This document shows, in pieces, positions 51,565 to 58,963 of a stretch of DNA of 64,000 nucleotides (positions are counted from its first letter, which is position 1; every line of letters begins with the position of its first letter). A model generated the notes under the pieces. It saw only the letters and a list, made by a program, of their open reading frames with translations, was not told the DNA's origin and made no database searches. The position numbers and the translations under genes are program-made. The stretch comes from an uncultured Lachnospiraceae bacterium (GTDB lineage: Bacteria > Bacillota > Clostridia > Lachnospirales > Lachnospiraceae): the NCBI GenBank assembly GCA_902798585.1, contig CADBXF010000005.1, forward strand, positions 18,824 through 82,823, written 5' to 3'.

Positions 51565-52686
51565 TCACCCTTCTTTCCCCTCGCCGCGGATAAAACCGCT
51601 TCCGTTCCACCGCAGCACCGTCTTATATCCCAAAAGCCCGTACCACTGCGGCTCGTAGGTATAGTGAATGTAGCTGTAGTCGAAAAACTCATCCCGCAAA
51701 ATCTCCGTCACGTTGCGAATCATGGACAGCCCGATTCCGCGGTTGCGGTACTCCGCAAGCGTACCCACGCATCCCGGTCCGCCGATTCTGCAGCGAACGC
51801 CGTTTACGACATGCTCTCCGAAGTCCTCCACCAGGCAGAAGCTCGCGACTCTGCCGTCCACATAACCGCAGTATATGCGGCTCTTCTCCGTGAAATACTG
51901 CGGCCAGTGCCCGACCACTGTCGCTACATCCCTTCGAAGCTCCTCCGTGTCGCCGTTAAAATATCCGAAGGTCACATTTTTCGGAAAATCCTTCTCGTAA
52001 CAGCCGGGATCAAACTCCTGCAGCCGCAGAATCTGCTCCGAGGCAACCTCATCCTCCGGGATGTTCCGCACATAGTCGTTCTCAAAGAAGTCCGGATACA
52101 TCTGCGCAAACAACTCCTCATACTGCGCCTGCGTCAGGCAGTCGCTGCGAAGCACCGAGTAGTACGCCGTGTCATGGATTCCGTGGTTGTTTTTCTTCGA
52201 ACCGCGGAGCACGCCGTCAAAGCGCATGCCTGCTTTCTGCATAACGCGCCCGGATTTTTTGTTGCGCAAATCGTGGGTCGCATAAATTCGCTGCAGGTCG
52301 CTCTCGCCGTCGAAGAGGTACCGGATTACGGCCCGGAGCGCCTCCGGCATGATACCCCTGCCCCAGTACGCCCTGCCGAGGCAGTACCCGAGTTCGTACG
52401 AGCAGGTCCGCTCATCGCGCTCGACAACCGCAATGTTGCCGATGACATGGTCCGACCCCTTCAGGGTGATTCCCCAGTTGTAGGTCTTCCCCTCCTCATA
52501 GTACGAAACCCACTGCGTCAGAAGGCTTCTCGTAAAATCAACGCTTGTGTGCGTCGGCCAGCTTAAAAACTTTGTGACCTCCGGGTCGGAAGCCCAGTTG
52601 TTGTACATGTCTTCGGCATCCTCAACCGTGTATCTCCGAAGAATCAGCCGCTCTGTCTCGATTGTTTTCGTCCCGATAGTATTCAT
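51565..52686 (-). CDS. Tandem GNAT-GNAT acetyltransferase
   Basis: A 373-residue protein with two GNAT domains. The first (residues 1-180) is RimJ/RimL-like: TIETERLILRRYTVEDAEDM, SYELGYCLGRAYWGRGIMPE and ATHDLRNKKSGRVMQKAGMR. The second (about 235-370) has SRIYCGYVDGRVASFCLVED, GCVGTLAEYRNRGIGLSMIR and the YEPQWYGLLGYKTV ending. Both acetyl-CoA loops are intact, so two active sites are possible. Start near GAGGGAAATGCG. A TATAAT at 52740-52745 lies upstream, with no good -35. Confidence 0.87.
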   Translation of the reverse strand: MNTIGTKTIETERLILRRYTVEDAEDMYNNWASDPEVTKFLSWPTHTSVDFTRSLLTQWVSYYEEGKTYNWGITLKGSDHVIGNIAVVERDERTCSYELGYCLGRAYWGRGIMPEALRAVIRYLFDGESDLQRIYATHDLRNKKSGRVMQKAGMRFDGVLRGSKKNNHGIHDTAYYSVLRSDCLTQAQYEELFAQMYPDFFENDYVRNIPEDEVASEQILRLQEFDPGCYEKDFPKNVTFGYFNGDTEELRRDVATVVGHWPQYFTEKSRIYCGYVDGRVASFCLVEDFGEHVVNGVRCRIGGPGCVGTLAEYRNRGIGLSMIRNVTEILRDEFFDYSYIHYTYEPQWYGLLGYKTVLRWNGSGFIRGEGKEG

Positions 52687-52803
52687 CGCATTTCCCTCAT
52701 CCTTTCCACTCTCCCGGGCCCGATTTGCCCATTTGATTTATTATACCGCAGAAAGGCTTCGGAGGGAATGAAAAACTGTCAGATTTCGGTCTTTTTTGTT
52801 TCC

Positions 52804-54354
52804 TCACTCGGCGGTCGGCGGTTGCTCTTCCGCAAGCCCTCCGGGAGTGAGCCGGTAGATCCGGTCGCAAACCTCCGAAAGGTACTTCCGGTCGTGTGAA
52901 ACGCTGATGATTGCCCCCGGAAAATCGCGAAGCATCCGCCGTATCACCGGCCCTGACAACGGCGAAAAATTCCGCGTCGGCTCGTCGAGGATAAGCACAT
53001 TTGCGCCGGACATGCTGAGTTTCAGCAGCAACACCTTCGCCTTCTGTCCGCCCGAGAGTTCCCGGATCGGATGATCCATCTCGTCAAATGTGTACCGAAG
53101 CGAACCGAGGTAGGTTCGGATTCTCGTCCGCTCCTCCCTGTCGCCGGTCTTATCCAGAAAATCGACGGGCGTCATATCCGAATCGAGAAGTTCCTCGTAG
53201 TTCTGCGGCATGTACTCCGCGCGGATGTCCGTTCTCGCCGTCAGCTCCTCCGCAAGCTTCGAAAGGAGCGTCGTCTTTCCGCAGCCGTTCTTCCCGACGA
53301 TGGCAATCTTCTCGGAGCCGCGAAGTTTGAGGGAAATATTTTCCGCCAAAACACGGCTACCGTCCGCGGTGCGAAGTTCCGGCAGTTCACACTGCACGAC
53401 CCATTTTCCGGCAGGAATCGCACTGTCCTTATCGCCTAAGCGGAAGTAGATCGCCTCCTCCTGCTCGGGCATCTCCGTCATGTTCGCATCCTCGCGCTCA
53501 AAGCGGTGCTCAAGCGATTTGACGGCCTTCATCTTCTTTTTGAGAAGACGCCCTATGGAGTTGTGGAAGCTGAAGTGCGCCATGCTGAGCTGCGAGTTCA
53601 CGGTCTGCTCGAGCTTGCGAATCTTCTCATCGCGGATACGCTTCTCGCGGCGCTCGCCCTGCTCCTGCTTTTCAAAGGCGTTCAGTCGCTCGGAGACATA
53701 CTGCCGGTACGGCACATTTGCGACCGTGTGACGGCACATCGTCTTTCTCCGCAGCTGCTCAAAATGAATCACGCGGTTGGCGGTCCGCTCTATCAGCGTC
53801 TCGTCGTGCGAGATAAACAAAACTGCATGCGGCCAGCCGTTGATGAACGATTCCATCCATGTGAGCGTCTCGATATCGATGTCGTTCGAGGGCTCGTCGA
53901 GCAGGAGAATCGTCGGCTTCCCGCACAAAATGCGCATCATCTGCGCCTTCACGCGCTCTCCGCCCGAGAGCGTTTCCATCGCCTGATCGCGGTAGTAAAA
54001 TTCCGGTTCCACTCGGAAGTCGCCGGCCGTCTTCGAAAGCTCCTTCGGGGACATCTCCGCAAACTCCGGGCAGTCCGTAAAATACTCATAGACGCTCTTC
54101 GTCTTCTCCGATTCCGGCAACTCCTGCGGCAGATACGCAAGCCTCTCGCCGCCCGTGCTCTTCTCGCCCCTGTACTCGATGTAATCCTCCACGAGCTCCG
54201 GGTTGTAAATCCACTTTATCAGCGTCGATTTTCCGTTGCCCTCCTCACCGATCAGCACGGCGCGGTCGCCGTCATTCAGGACAAGCGAAAAATCGGATAC
54301 GATGGTGTGTAAGTCTTTTTTATGTGTCAATGTAACGTTTCTGATCTGGAACAT
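52804..54354 (-). CDS. ABC-F ATPase, ribosome-protection type candidate
   Basis: A 516-residue cytoplasmic protein with two ATPase domains and no membrane helix. The first has Walker A GEEGNGKSTLIKW (near residue 37), signature TLSGGERVKAQM and ILLLDEPSNDID. An interdomain linker (about 205-300) is basic and helical (GRLLKKKMKAVKSLEHRFER). The second has GKNGCGKTTLLSKL, ELSGGQKAKVLL, ANVLILDEPTRNF and ISVSHDRKYLSE. The length and the long linker fit antibiotic-resistance ABC-F proteins (Lsa/Msr/Vga-like), which displace drugs from the ribosome. The attenuator-like leader upstream supports that; spectrum unknown. Confidence 0.88.
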   Translation of the reverse strand: MFQIRNVTLTHKKDLHTIVSDFSLVLNDGDRAVLIGEEGNGKSTLIKWIYNPELVEDYIEYRGEKSTGGERLAYLPQELPESEKTKSVYEYFTDCPEFAEMSPKELSKTAGDFRVEPEFYYRDQAMETLSGGERVKAQMMRILCGKPTILLLDEPSNDIDIETLTWMESFINGWPHAVLFISHDETLIERTANRVIHFEQLRRKTMCRHTVANVPYRQYVSERLNAFEKQEQGERREKRIRDEKIRKLEQTVNSQLSMAHFSFHNSIGRLLKKKMKAVKSLEHRFEREDANMTEMPEQEEAIYFRLGDKDSAIPAGKWVVQCELPELRTADGSRVLAENISLKLRGSEKIAIVGKNGCGKTTLLSKLAEELTARTDIRAEYMPQNYEELLDSDMTPVDFLDKTGDREERTRIRTYLGSLRYTFDEMDHPIRELSGGQKAKVLLLKLSMSGANVLILDEPTRNFSPLSGPVIRRMLRDFPGAIISVSHDRKYLSEVCDRIYRLTPGGLAEEQPPTAE

Positions 54355-54405
54355 GAAGCCACCTCCTTTGCCCCATATGTCGGTCGCTTCCCGGAAACGA
54401 ATAAA

Positions 54406-54431
54406 GCCCCGACACCTTCCGGTGTCGGGGC
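54406..54431 (-). terminator. Intrinsic terminator in the ABC-F leader (attenuator)
   Basis: GCCCCGACACC and GGTGTCGGGGC form a perfect 11-bp stem around GGAA on the minus strand, followed by TTTATTCGTTT. It lies between the leader ORF and the ABC-F ribosome site (AAAGGAGGTGG), so most transcripts would end before the gene unless the hairpin is prevented. Confidence 0.9.
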
Positions 54432-54488
54432 ATAAAATCAGCTTAAACGCATAGTATGACCTATCTGCAGGATATACTTACAGCTGCA

Positions 54489-54557
54489 CTATTCCGCATG
54501 TCTCCGGGAGGCATTATTCACAAAAAGATACGATGTGTACTTAGACCGAATTATCAT
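54489..54557 (-). CDS. 22-residue leader peptide of the ABC-F gene
   Basis: An ATG seven bases behind GGGAGG opens 22 codons, starting MIIRSKYTSYLFVNN and ending RRHAE, with a TAG at 54489. It stands between a consensus promoter and the intrinsic terminator. Short leader ORFs of this kind let a drug-stalled ribosome change the folding of the RNA downstream. The peptide is too short for similarity; evidence is position, ribosome site and layout. No antiterminator strand was identified with confidence. Confidence 0.7.
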   Translation of the reverse strand: MIIRSKYTSYLFVNNASRRHAE

Positions 54558-54625
54558 TGCGTTACCTCCCTTTCCCGCCTTGCAGCGTATTTTTCTTTTT
54601 TGTCAGCGGTCTCTGACATTTGCAG

Positions 54626-54654
54626 ATTATACAGGGTCATTCGGAAAATGTCAA
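54626..54654 (-). promoter_or_regulatory. Perfect consensus promoter of the ABC-F gene
   Basis: TTGACA (54649-54654), exactly 17 bases and TATAAT (54626-54631) on the minus strand. The expected leader is about 265 bases. TGTCAG...CTGACA (54603-54620) forms a hairpin close to the 5' end. The promoter lies only some 20 bp past the end of the flavodoxin-like gene. Confidence 0.92.
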
Positions 54655-54671
54655 CCCCTCATTTTCGACAG

Positions 54672-55301
54672 TTACCGCGTGAAGTTCGTCCACACGCGAT
54701 TTTCCGTCTCCGGAAGGCCTATCTGCTCCTTTCCCATGGCGATGCTTCGCATAAGGAAAACCATGTTTCTTGCGAGCACACGCATGACCTGCCGACCCTC
54801 GTCGTCAACGCTTCCCTCGCCCGGTTCCCAGCCGTAGATGTTGTTCCAGTACTGGCTCGTCGCAACCGGCATGCTGCAAAGCGTGAAGAATTTGTTGAGC
54901 TCGTCGAATGTCGCGGTGCAGCCCGACCGTCTGGCGCTCACAACGCTCGCACCGACCTTCAGGCTCTTATCAAAATGCGTGCTGTAGAAGAGGCGCTGAA
55001 GCGCCGCCATCAGCGTTCCGTTGGCGGAGCCGTAGTATACCGGCGAACCGATTACGAGGCCGTCCGCCGCCTCGAACTTCGTCGCAAGCTCATTCACAAC
55101 ATCATCGAAGACACATTTTCCGGTCTTTCGGCACGACTCGCATGCGATGCAGCCGCGGATGTCCATCCGTCCGATCTGAACGGTCTCAAAATCGACATCG
55201 CACTCCCGGAACACGCCCTCCATCTCGGACAGCGCCAGCGCAATATTGCCGTTTTTTCTCGGGCTTCCGTTAATCATCAATACTTTCAATCGTCTGTCCA
55301 T
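54672..55301 (-). CDS. Flavodoxin-fold NAD(P)H-dependent oxidoreductase
   Basis: A 209-residue FMN-binding protein of the iron-sulfur-flavoprotein-like/NADPH-dependent reductase family. The FMN phosphate loop is LMINGSPRKNGNIALAL (residues 8-24), GLVIGSPVYYGSANGTL (near 85) is the second flavin loop, and CIACESCRKTGKC (near 53) is a cysteine cluster. Reduces quinones, aromatics or metals in the cytoplasm. The start behind GGAGGTTACCG lies inside the last 32 bases of the MFS gene, so the two are coupled. Confidence 0.88.
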   Translation of the reverse strand: MDRRLKVLMINGSPRKNGNIALALSEMEGVFRECDVDFETVQIGRMDIRGCIACESCRKTGKCVFDDVVNELATKFEAADGLVIGSPVYYGSANGTLMAALQRLFYSTHFDKSLKVGASVVSARRSGCTATFDELNKFFTLCSMPVATSQYWNNIYGWEPGEGSVDDEGRQVMRVLARNMVFLMRSIAMGKEQIGLPETENRVWTNFTR

Positions 55302-56505
55302 CGGTAACCTCCTGATTGTGCGTTCCGCGCCTTCCGAAAAGCCGCGGCATGGAAAATGTGCGCATCGCCGCCGCGAATACGATAAGCATCACTGCGAAGC
55401 ATGCGAGCAGGTAATACGGGAAAATCCACATTCCGAGCGCCTGTCCGCAGATACCGCACAAAACCGGCAGCGTGACAATCGAGACATTGGCCGCAACCAT
55501 CTGTGTTCCGATGATTGCGGGGGATTTTTCCTCCCCGAAATTTTCCGGGGTGACATAGTTGAAATTCGGGAACATCGGCCCGTTGCCGAGCCCGATTGCG
55601 GCCAGGGCGACCATCACGACAATTCCGCTTTCGGTCAAAAGCAGCAGCAAAAGCGCCGCGCCCATCACACACAGGCCGAGCTTTACAATCTGCCAGCTGT
55701 GAAGCTTCCTTGCCAGAATTCCCGAAAAGAACCGCCCCGCCGTCATTCCCAGGTAGTAAACCGTCATCGAACGGGCGGCGAATTCCTGGCTGCGCCCGAG
55801 GTGTTCCACGAGATATGTACTGCTCCAGCTGCCCACCGACATCTCAATCGCGCAGGTGCAGGCAAAGAGAAGCCACATGATTTTGACGCCCTTGATTGAC
55901 GCCGCCTCCCGAAGTGTCAGCGTCTGAAAATTCTCCTCGGAAACCTTCTCGCCGCCGTGCACCTTTCTCCAGATCGGGACGGAGAGAAACAGCGCCGCCG
56001 CCAGCGCAAGCTGAATTCCCGCCGCAGCCCGGTAGCCCGCTCTCCAGTTCATTCCGTTTCGAAAAACCATCGCCAGAATAAACGGGCTCACGGTTACGCC
56101 GATGCCGTAAAAGCAATGGAGAAAGCTCATCCTCGAGGCGCTGTAGTGAAGCGCCACATAGTTGTTGAGAGCCGTGTCCACGGACCCCGCACCGAGCCCA
56201 AGAGGCACCGCCAGCGCGAGCATCACGGGAAAGCTCCCCGCCCAGCCGTATCCGACAAGCGAAACTGCGGTGAGGAGCGTGCACCCCGCCGTCAGTCTCG
56301 CGGTTCCGAAACGCCGGATCAGCCTCGCGCTCAGCAGACTCGACAGAATTGTGCCGAGAAAGCAGATTGCGCTCTCCAGGGATCCGAAGGCAATCGGAAG
56401 TCCGAACTCCCTGTAAATGGACGGCCATGCGGTTCCGAACAAGGAATCCGGAAGCCCCAGACCGATAAATGCGGCGTAAATCACCGCAATCAACACAGTT
56501 GCCAT
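55270..56505 (-). CDS. MFS transporter
   Basis: A 411-residue major-facilitator protein with twelve hydrophobic segments. The start MATVLIAVIYAAFIGLGLPD then SLFGTAWPS, the motif-A-like loop LLSARLIRRFGTARLTAG (near residue 60) and PLGLGAGSVDTALNNYVALH are those of FucP/YbjJ-type members. The sequence NYVTPENFGEEKSPAIIGTQ occurs in the second half. Likely a proton-linked sugar or drug transporter. Coupled to the flavin reductase downstream; a promoter with a 16-bp palindrome and an upstream terminator define the transcript. Confidence 0.9.
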   Translation of the reverse strand: MATVLIAVIYAAFIGLGLPDSLFGTAWPSIYREFGLPIAFGSLESAICFLGTILSSLLSARLIRRFGTARLTAGCTLLTAVSLVGYGWAGSFPVMLALAVPLGLGAGSVDTALNNYVALHYSASRMSFLHCFYGIGVTVSPFILAMVFRNGMNWRAGYRAAAGIQLALAAALFLSVPIWRKVHGGEKVSEENFQTLTLREAASIKGVKIMWLLFACTCAIEMSVGSWSSTYLVEHLGRSQEFAARSMTVYYLGMTAGRFFSGILARKLHSWQIVKLGLCVMGAALLLLLLTESGIVVMVALAAIGLGNGPMFPNFNYVTPENFGEEKSPAIIGTQMVAANVSIVTLPVLCGICGQALGMWIFPYYLLACFAVMLIVFAAAMRTFSMPRLFGRRGTHNQEVTDGQTIESIDD

Positions 56506-56530
56506 GCAAACCTCAGTTCAACGACATTTT

Positions 56531-56583
56531 GCGGCGGTACCGCCGCTATGCTCTACTGTACCATGTCTTTCCGCGCTTTCCAA
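56531..56583 (-). promoter_or_regulatory. MFS promoter with 16-bp palindrome
   Basis: TTGGAA (56578-56583), 17 bases and TACAGT (56555-56560) read toward the MFS gene. GCGGCGGTACCGCCGC (56531-56546) is a perfect palindrome placed just after the expected start site; it can act as an operator or as a 5' RNA hairpin. Confidence 0.55.
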
Positions 56584-56596
56584 TGGCGAAAACAAT

Positions 56597-56625
56597 AATC
56601 CGGCTGCCGAAATGACAGCCGGATT
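56597..56625 (-). terminator. Intrinsic terminator after zinc-ribbon gene
   Basis: AATCCGGCTG and CAGCCGGATT are perfect arms with a nine-base loop, followed on the minus strand by ATTGTTTTC; on the plus side it is flanked by a run of A. It separates the gene at 56662 from the MFS promoter. Confidence 0.8.
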
Positions 56626-56661
56626 AAAAAAACATCGTTTTTCAGTTATCTCTGCGGAAAA

Positions 56662-57936
56662 TCATTTTTCGGCATCGAAGTATCCCGTGGAAAAGCTCTT
56701 GGACATATCCTCGGGAACCTTGAATGAGAACGACATCTGCAGGGTATCGTCGCTGTTCTCCTGGAAGACCCTCTCCCTGCCGGAAATGAAAGTGTATCCC
56801 GCAGGGATATCACACCCGGAAATGACATATGCTCTGACTTCTTTGCCGCCGAGCCTGCATCCTTCGTTCGAAAAATTCAAGGTCGTTTCGGTCTTATTGA
56901 CAATACTGAATGTATACTTCGGTATGTCATCGTACGGATTCTCGACACGCCCGAAATAAATATCCACCGAATCGTTGGTGAACACAATCCTGCCGTCCGG
57001 CTTCGCCTGCTCCGGCAAATCCTCCGCCGTAGTCTTAATCACTATCGGCTTCTCAATCTTTCCGATTCGATTATAGTCCGAGTCCCGGACCTCAAGCTCG
57101 GTAATTACCATCTCCGAAATCTTTCCCGCCGGAACCGAATAAAACTCTTCGTAAATCTGTGTCTCGCTCTTGCTCTTAAACCGGTTTGAAAAAAAGATGC
57201 CGGAATAGAAGGACGAAACGCCGTTTATCGAGGAGCATTCCAGGATGACATCAATCTTCTCATTCCGCCGGTTCTCCACAATGAGACCTACCTTGACTCT
57301 TTCCGCCGAAGCCGAATCGCCCGCGGGAAGCTTCGGTAAATCCTGCACATAAAAACCGTTGATAGTCACACGGACATCGCCCTGATTGAAAATCACACCG
57401 TCACCGTCGAGCCGGTAATCCGCCTCGACATAGCGGGATGTTGCATCCTTGTTTAGTTTTTCATCGGTTCGGTAATCGAACACTCGGTTAATCACCATCG
57501 TTCCGATCAGCAGGCACAGCGCCGCAGCAAGCGGAATCGCCGAAATGATAATGCCCAGGCGAAGTTTCCGAAGCTCCGGCTCCTTTCGAAGAAGGTAGTT
57601 TCCCTTAAGCTTCGAAAAAATGCCGCCGGACATCTTCTCCATCTTCTTCGAATCGATATCGTGCCGCGCAAGCCATTCGGAATCCTTGTCGTAGGAAGCG
57701 CCGCATTTCGGGCATGTCTTCTCCCTGCGCGTGTCAATCTTCGCACCGCAGTAATCGCAGGTGATCATCGGATCCTTAAGCTTGATTTTGGACGCCTCTT
57801 TCTCCGCCTCGGAGCGAACCTCCGCCCGGTCGAGGAGCGCGTTTCGAACCTTAACATACTTGACGCTGTGGTAAATCAGACTGACAAAAGCCGCAACTAA
57901 AACAGCAACAATCAGCCAGAAAATGACCTCGTCCAT
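56662..57936 (-). CDS. Zinc-ribbon membrane protein of unknown function
   Basis: A 424-residue protein with an N-terminal helix (MDEVIFWLIVAVLVAAFVSL) and a zinc ribbon of two CxxC pairs (CDYCGAKIDTRREKTCPKCG, near residue 62). A second helix follows near 140 (LGIIISAIPLAAALCLLIGT), then a large beta-rich extracytoplasmic region with two similar immunoglobulin-like halves (VKVGLIVENRRNEKIDVILE; YTFSIVNKTETTLNFSNEG). The second half may be DUF5067-like. Function unknown. It has its own promoter and terminator. Confidence 0.75.
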   Translation of the reverse strand: MDEVIFWLIVAVLVAAFVSLIYHSVKYVKVRNALLDRAEVRSEAEKEASKIKLKDPMITCDYCGAKIDTRREKTCPKCGASYDKDSEWLARHDIDSKKMEKMSGGIFSKLKGNYLLRKEPELRKLRLGIIISAIPLAAALCLLIGTMVINRVFDYRTDEKLNKDATSRYVEADYRLDGDGVIFNQGDVRVTINGFYVQDLPKLPAGDSASAERVKVGLIVENRRNEKIDVILECSSINGVSSFYSGIFFSNRFKSKSETQIYEEFYSVPAGKISEMVITELEVRDSDYNRIGKIEKPIVIKTTAEDLPEQAKPDGRIVFTNDSVDIYFGRVENPYDDIPKYTFSIVNKTETTLNFSNEGCRLGGKEVRAYVISGCDIPAGYTFISGRERVFQENSDDTLQMSFSFKVPEDMSKSFSTGYFDAEK

Positions 57937-57997
57937 CTCTCTTCCCCCCCGTACTTGTGTATCGTCGGCCGGGCGCTTTCTCCTGCGCCCGTAAATA

Positions 57998-58026
57998 ATA
58001 ATACACTTTCTAAGCCCCGAAGGCAA
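57998..58026 (-). promoter_or_regulatory. Promoter of zinc-ribbon gene
   Basis: TTGCCT (58021-58026), 17 bases and TATTAT (57998-58003). A GGGCGC...GCGCCC hairpin (57971-57990) lies in the leader. Confidence 0.65.
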
Positions 58027-58043
58027 GCAGTTTTTCTGCGATG

Positions 58044-58595
58044 TCAATTTTTTACATAAACCGAATTATTGTCTCTGGAGAGCAATCCTTCGCTCACCAT
58101 ATCCTTGCGCAGGGTGCAGTAATCCTCATGAAATCCAAGCAAAATATCATTTACCTCGGATTCCGCATACTCCCTTCCGCTTTCGAAAGCTTTGGCGATT
58201 TCCTCCAAAACAATTCGCTCCTTCTTGCTCTGGCAGGGAATCGAACGCAGCTTTCCGTACTCGAAAAATGCGGCAATCACTTTCCGCCGGTACGCTTCCT
58301 CCCGCTCCGTCTGGGCATCGCTCTCCGATGTTTTCTCACGCAAAATGTCGAGGATGCTGACCTCGAACGCCTCCTTGTTGACACGGTACATCATGTAATA
58401 CTGGTCCTTGTATGAGCAGACCGCACCCGCCTCCTCCAGTTTCTTCAGGTGGAACGAAACCGTCGCCGAGGTGACGCCGAGCCGCTCGGCGAGCCGCTCG
58501 ACATACATATCCTCCTCCATCAGCGACTTCAGGATGGTGAGTCTCGATTTGTCCGCCAGACACTTGAAAAATACTATGGCCTCCTGATCCGTCAT
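58044..58595 (-). CDS. ArsR-type regulator with DUF2087 domain
   Basis: A 183-residue transcription factor. Residues about 5-85 are an ArsR winged helix (FFKCLADKSRLTILKSLMEE, VERLAERLGVTSATVSFHLK). The C-terminal 70 residues (YRRKVIAAFFEYGKLRSIPC, YAESEVNDILLGFHEDYCTL) are DUF2087-like. The start ATG at 58595 has GGAGGTTACC before it; an ATG five codons earlier lacks a site. Third gene of the M29-peptidase operon; the 18-bp palindrome at that operon's promoter is a natural binding site, making it a likely autorepressor. Confidence 0.88.
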   Translation of the reverse strand: MTDQEAIVFFKCLADKSRLTILKSLMEEDMYVERLAERLGVTSATVSFHLKKLEEAGAVCSYKDQYYMMYRVNKEAFEVSILDILREKTSESDAQTEREEAYRRKVIAAFFEYGKLRSIPCQSKKERIVLEEIAKAFESGREYAESEVNDILLGFHEDYCTLRKDMVSEGLLSRDNNSVYVKN

Positions 58596-58606
58596 GGTAA
58601 CCTCCG

Positions 58607-58963
58607 TCAAAACAGGCTGTCGAACTTTTTCGTAATCTCCGCCGCCGTCGTAAGCTTTGCTTCTTCAATCATGACCTTCTCCGCATCGTCGTGCAGCCGT
58701 GCCGCTGCAAGCGACTGCCGCCACGATTCCGGAATCTTCTCCGCAAGCTTGTGAAAGGCCTCCTTCATACGGTTCTCATCCCCTCCGGAGGTCTTGACCG
58801 CCGCATTCAGCAGCGCGGCGAACACATCGTAAATATTGAAGCTTGCGCGGTATGCCCTGGCCTCATCCGCGCGGCCGTCCGCCGTCAGGGCATTGATTTT
58901 CTCCGTCGCTGCAGCCTTCGCCTGCTGCATATACAGGTTCATTTCTTCCATCTGCTTCATCAT
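58607..58963 (-). CDS. Small helical protein of unknown function
   Basis: A 118-residue, almost entirely helical protein (MEEMNLYMQQAKAAATEKIN, AAVKTSGGDENRMKEAFHKL, AEITKKFDSLF) with no membrane segment or cysteine. It starts at an ATG overlapping the stop of the peptidase gene (ATGA) and lies 11 bp before the regulator gene, so it is co-expressed with both. Could be a partner protein of the regulator or the peptidase; no family recognised. Confidence 0.7.
   Translation of the reverse strand: MMKQMEEMNLYMQQAKAAATEKINALTADGRADEARAYRASFNIYDVFAALLNAAVKTSGGDENRMKEAFHKLAEKIPESWRQSLAAARLHDDAEKVMIEEAKLTTAAEITKKFDSLF

Noticed and set aside
23932..52686. Integron or gene-cassette array
   Set aside because: Neighbouring genes often overlap by 4-11 bases or have gaps under 30 bp, leaving no room for attC sites. 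No repeated recombination site and no integrase were found.
23932..52686. Antibiotic biosynthesis gene cluster with self-resistance
   Set aside because: No polyketide, peptide-synthetase, RiPP precursor, glycosyltransferase or aminocyclitol-building gene is present; only modifying enzymes are seen.
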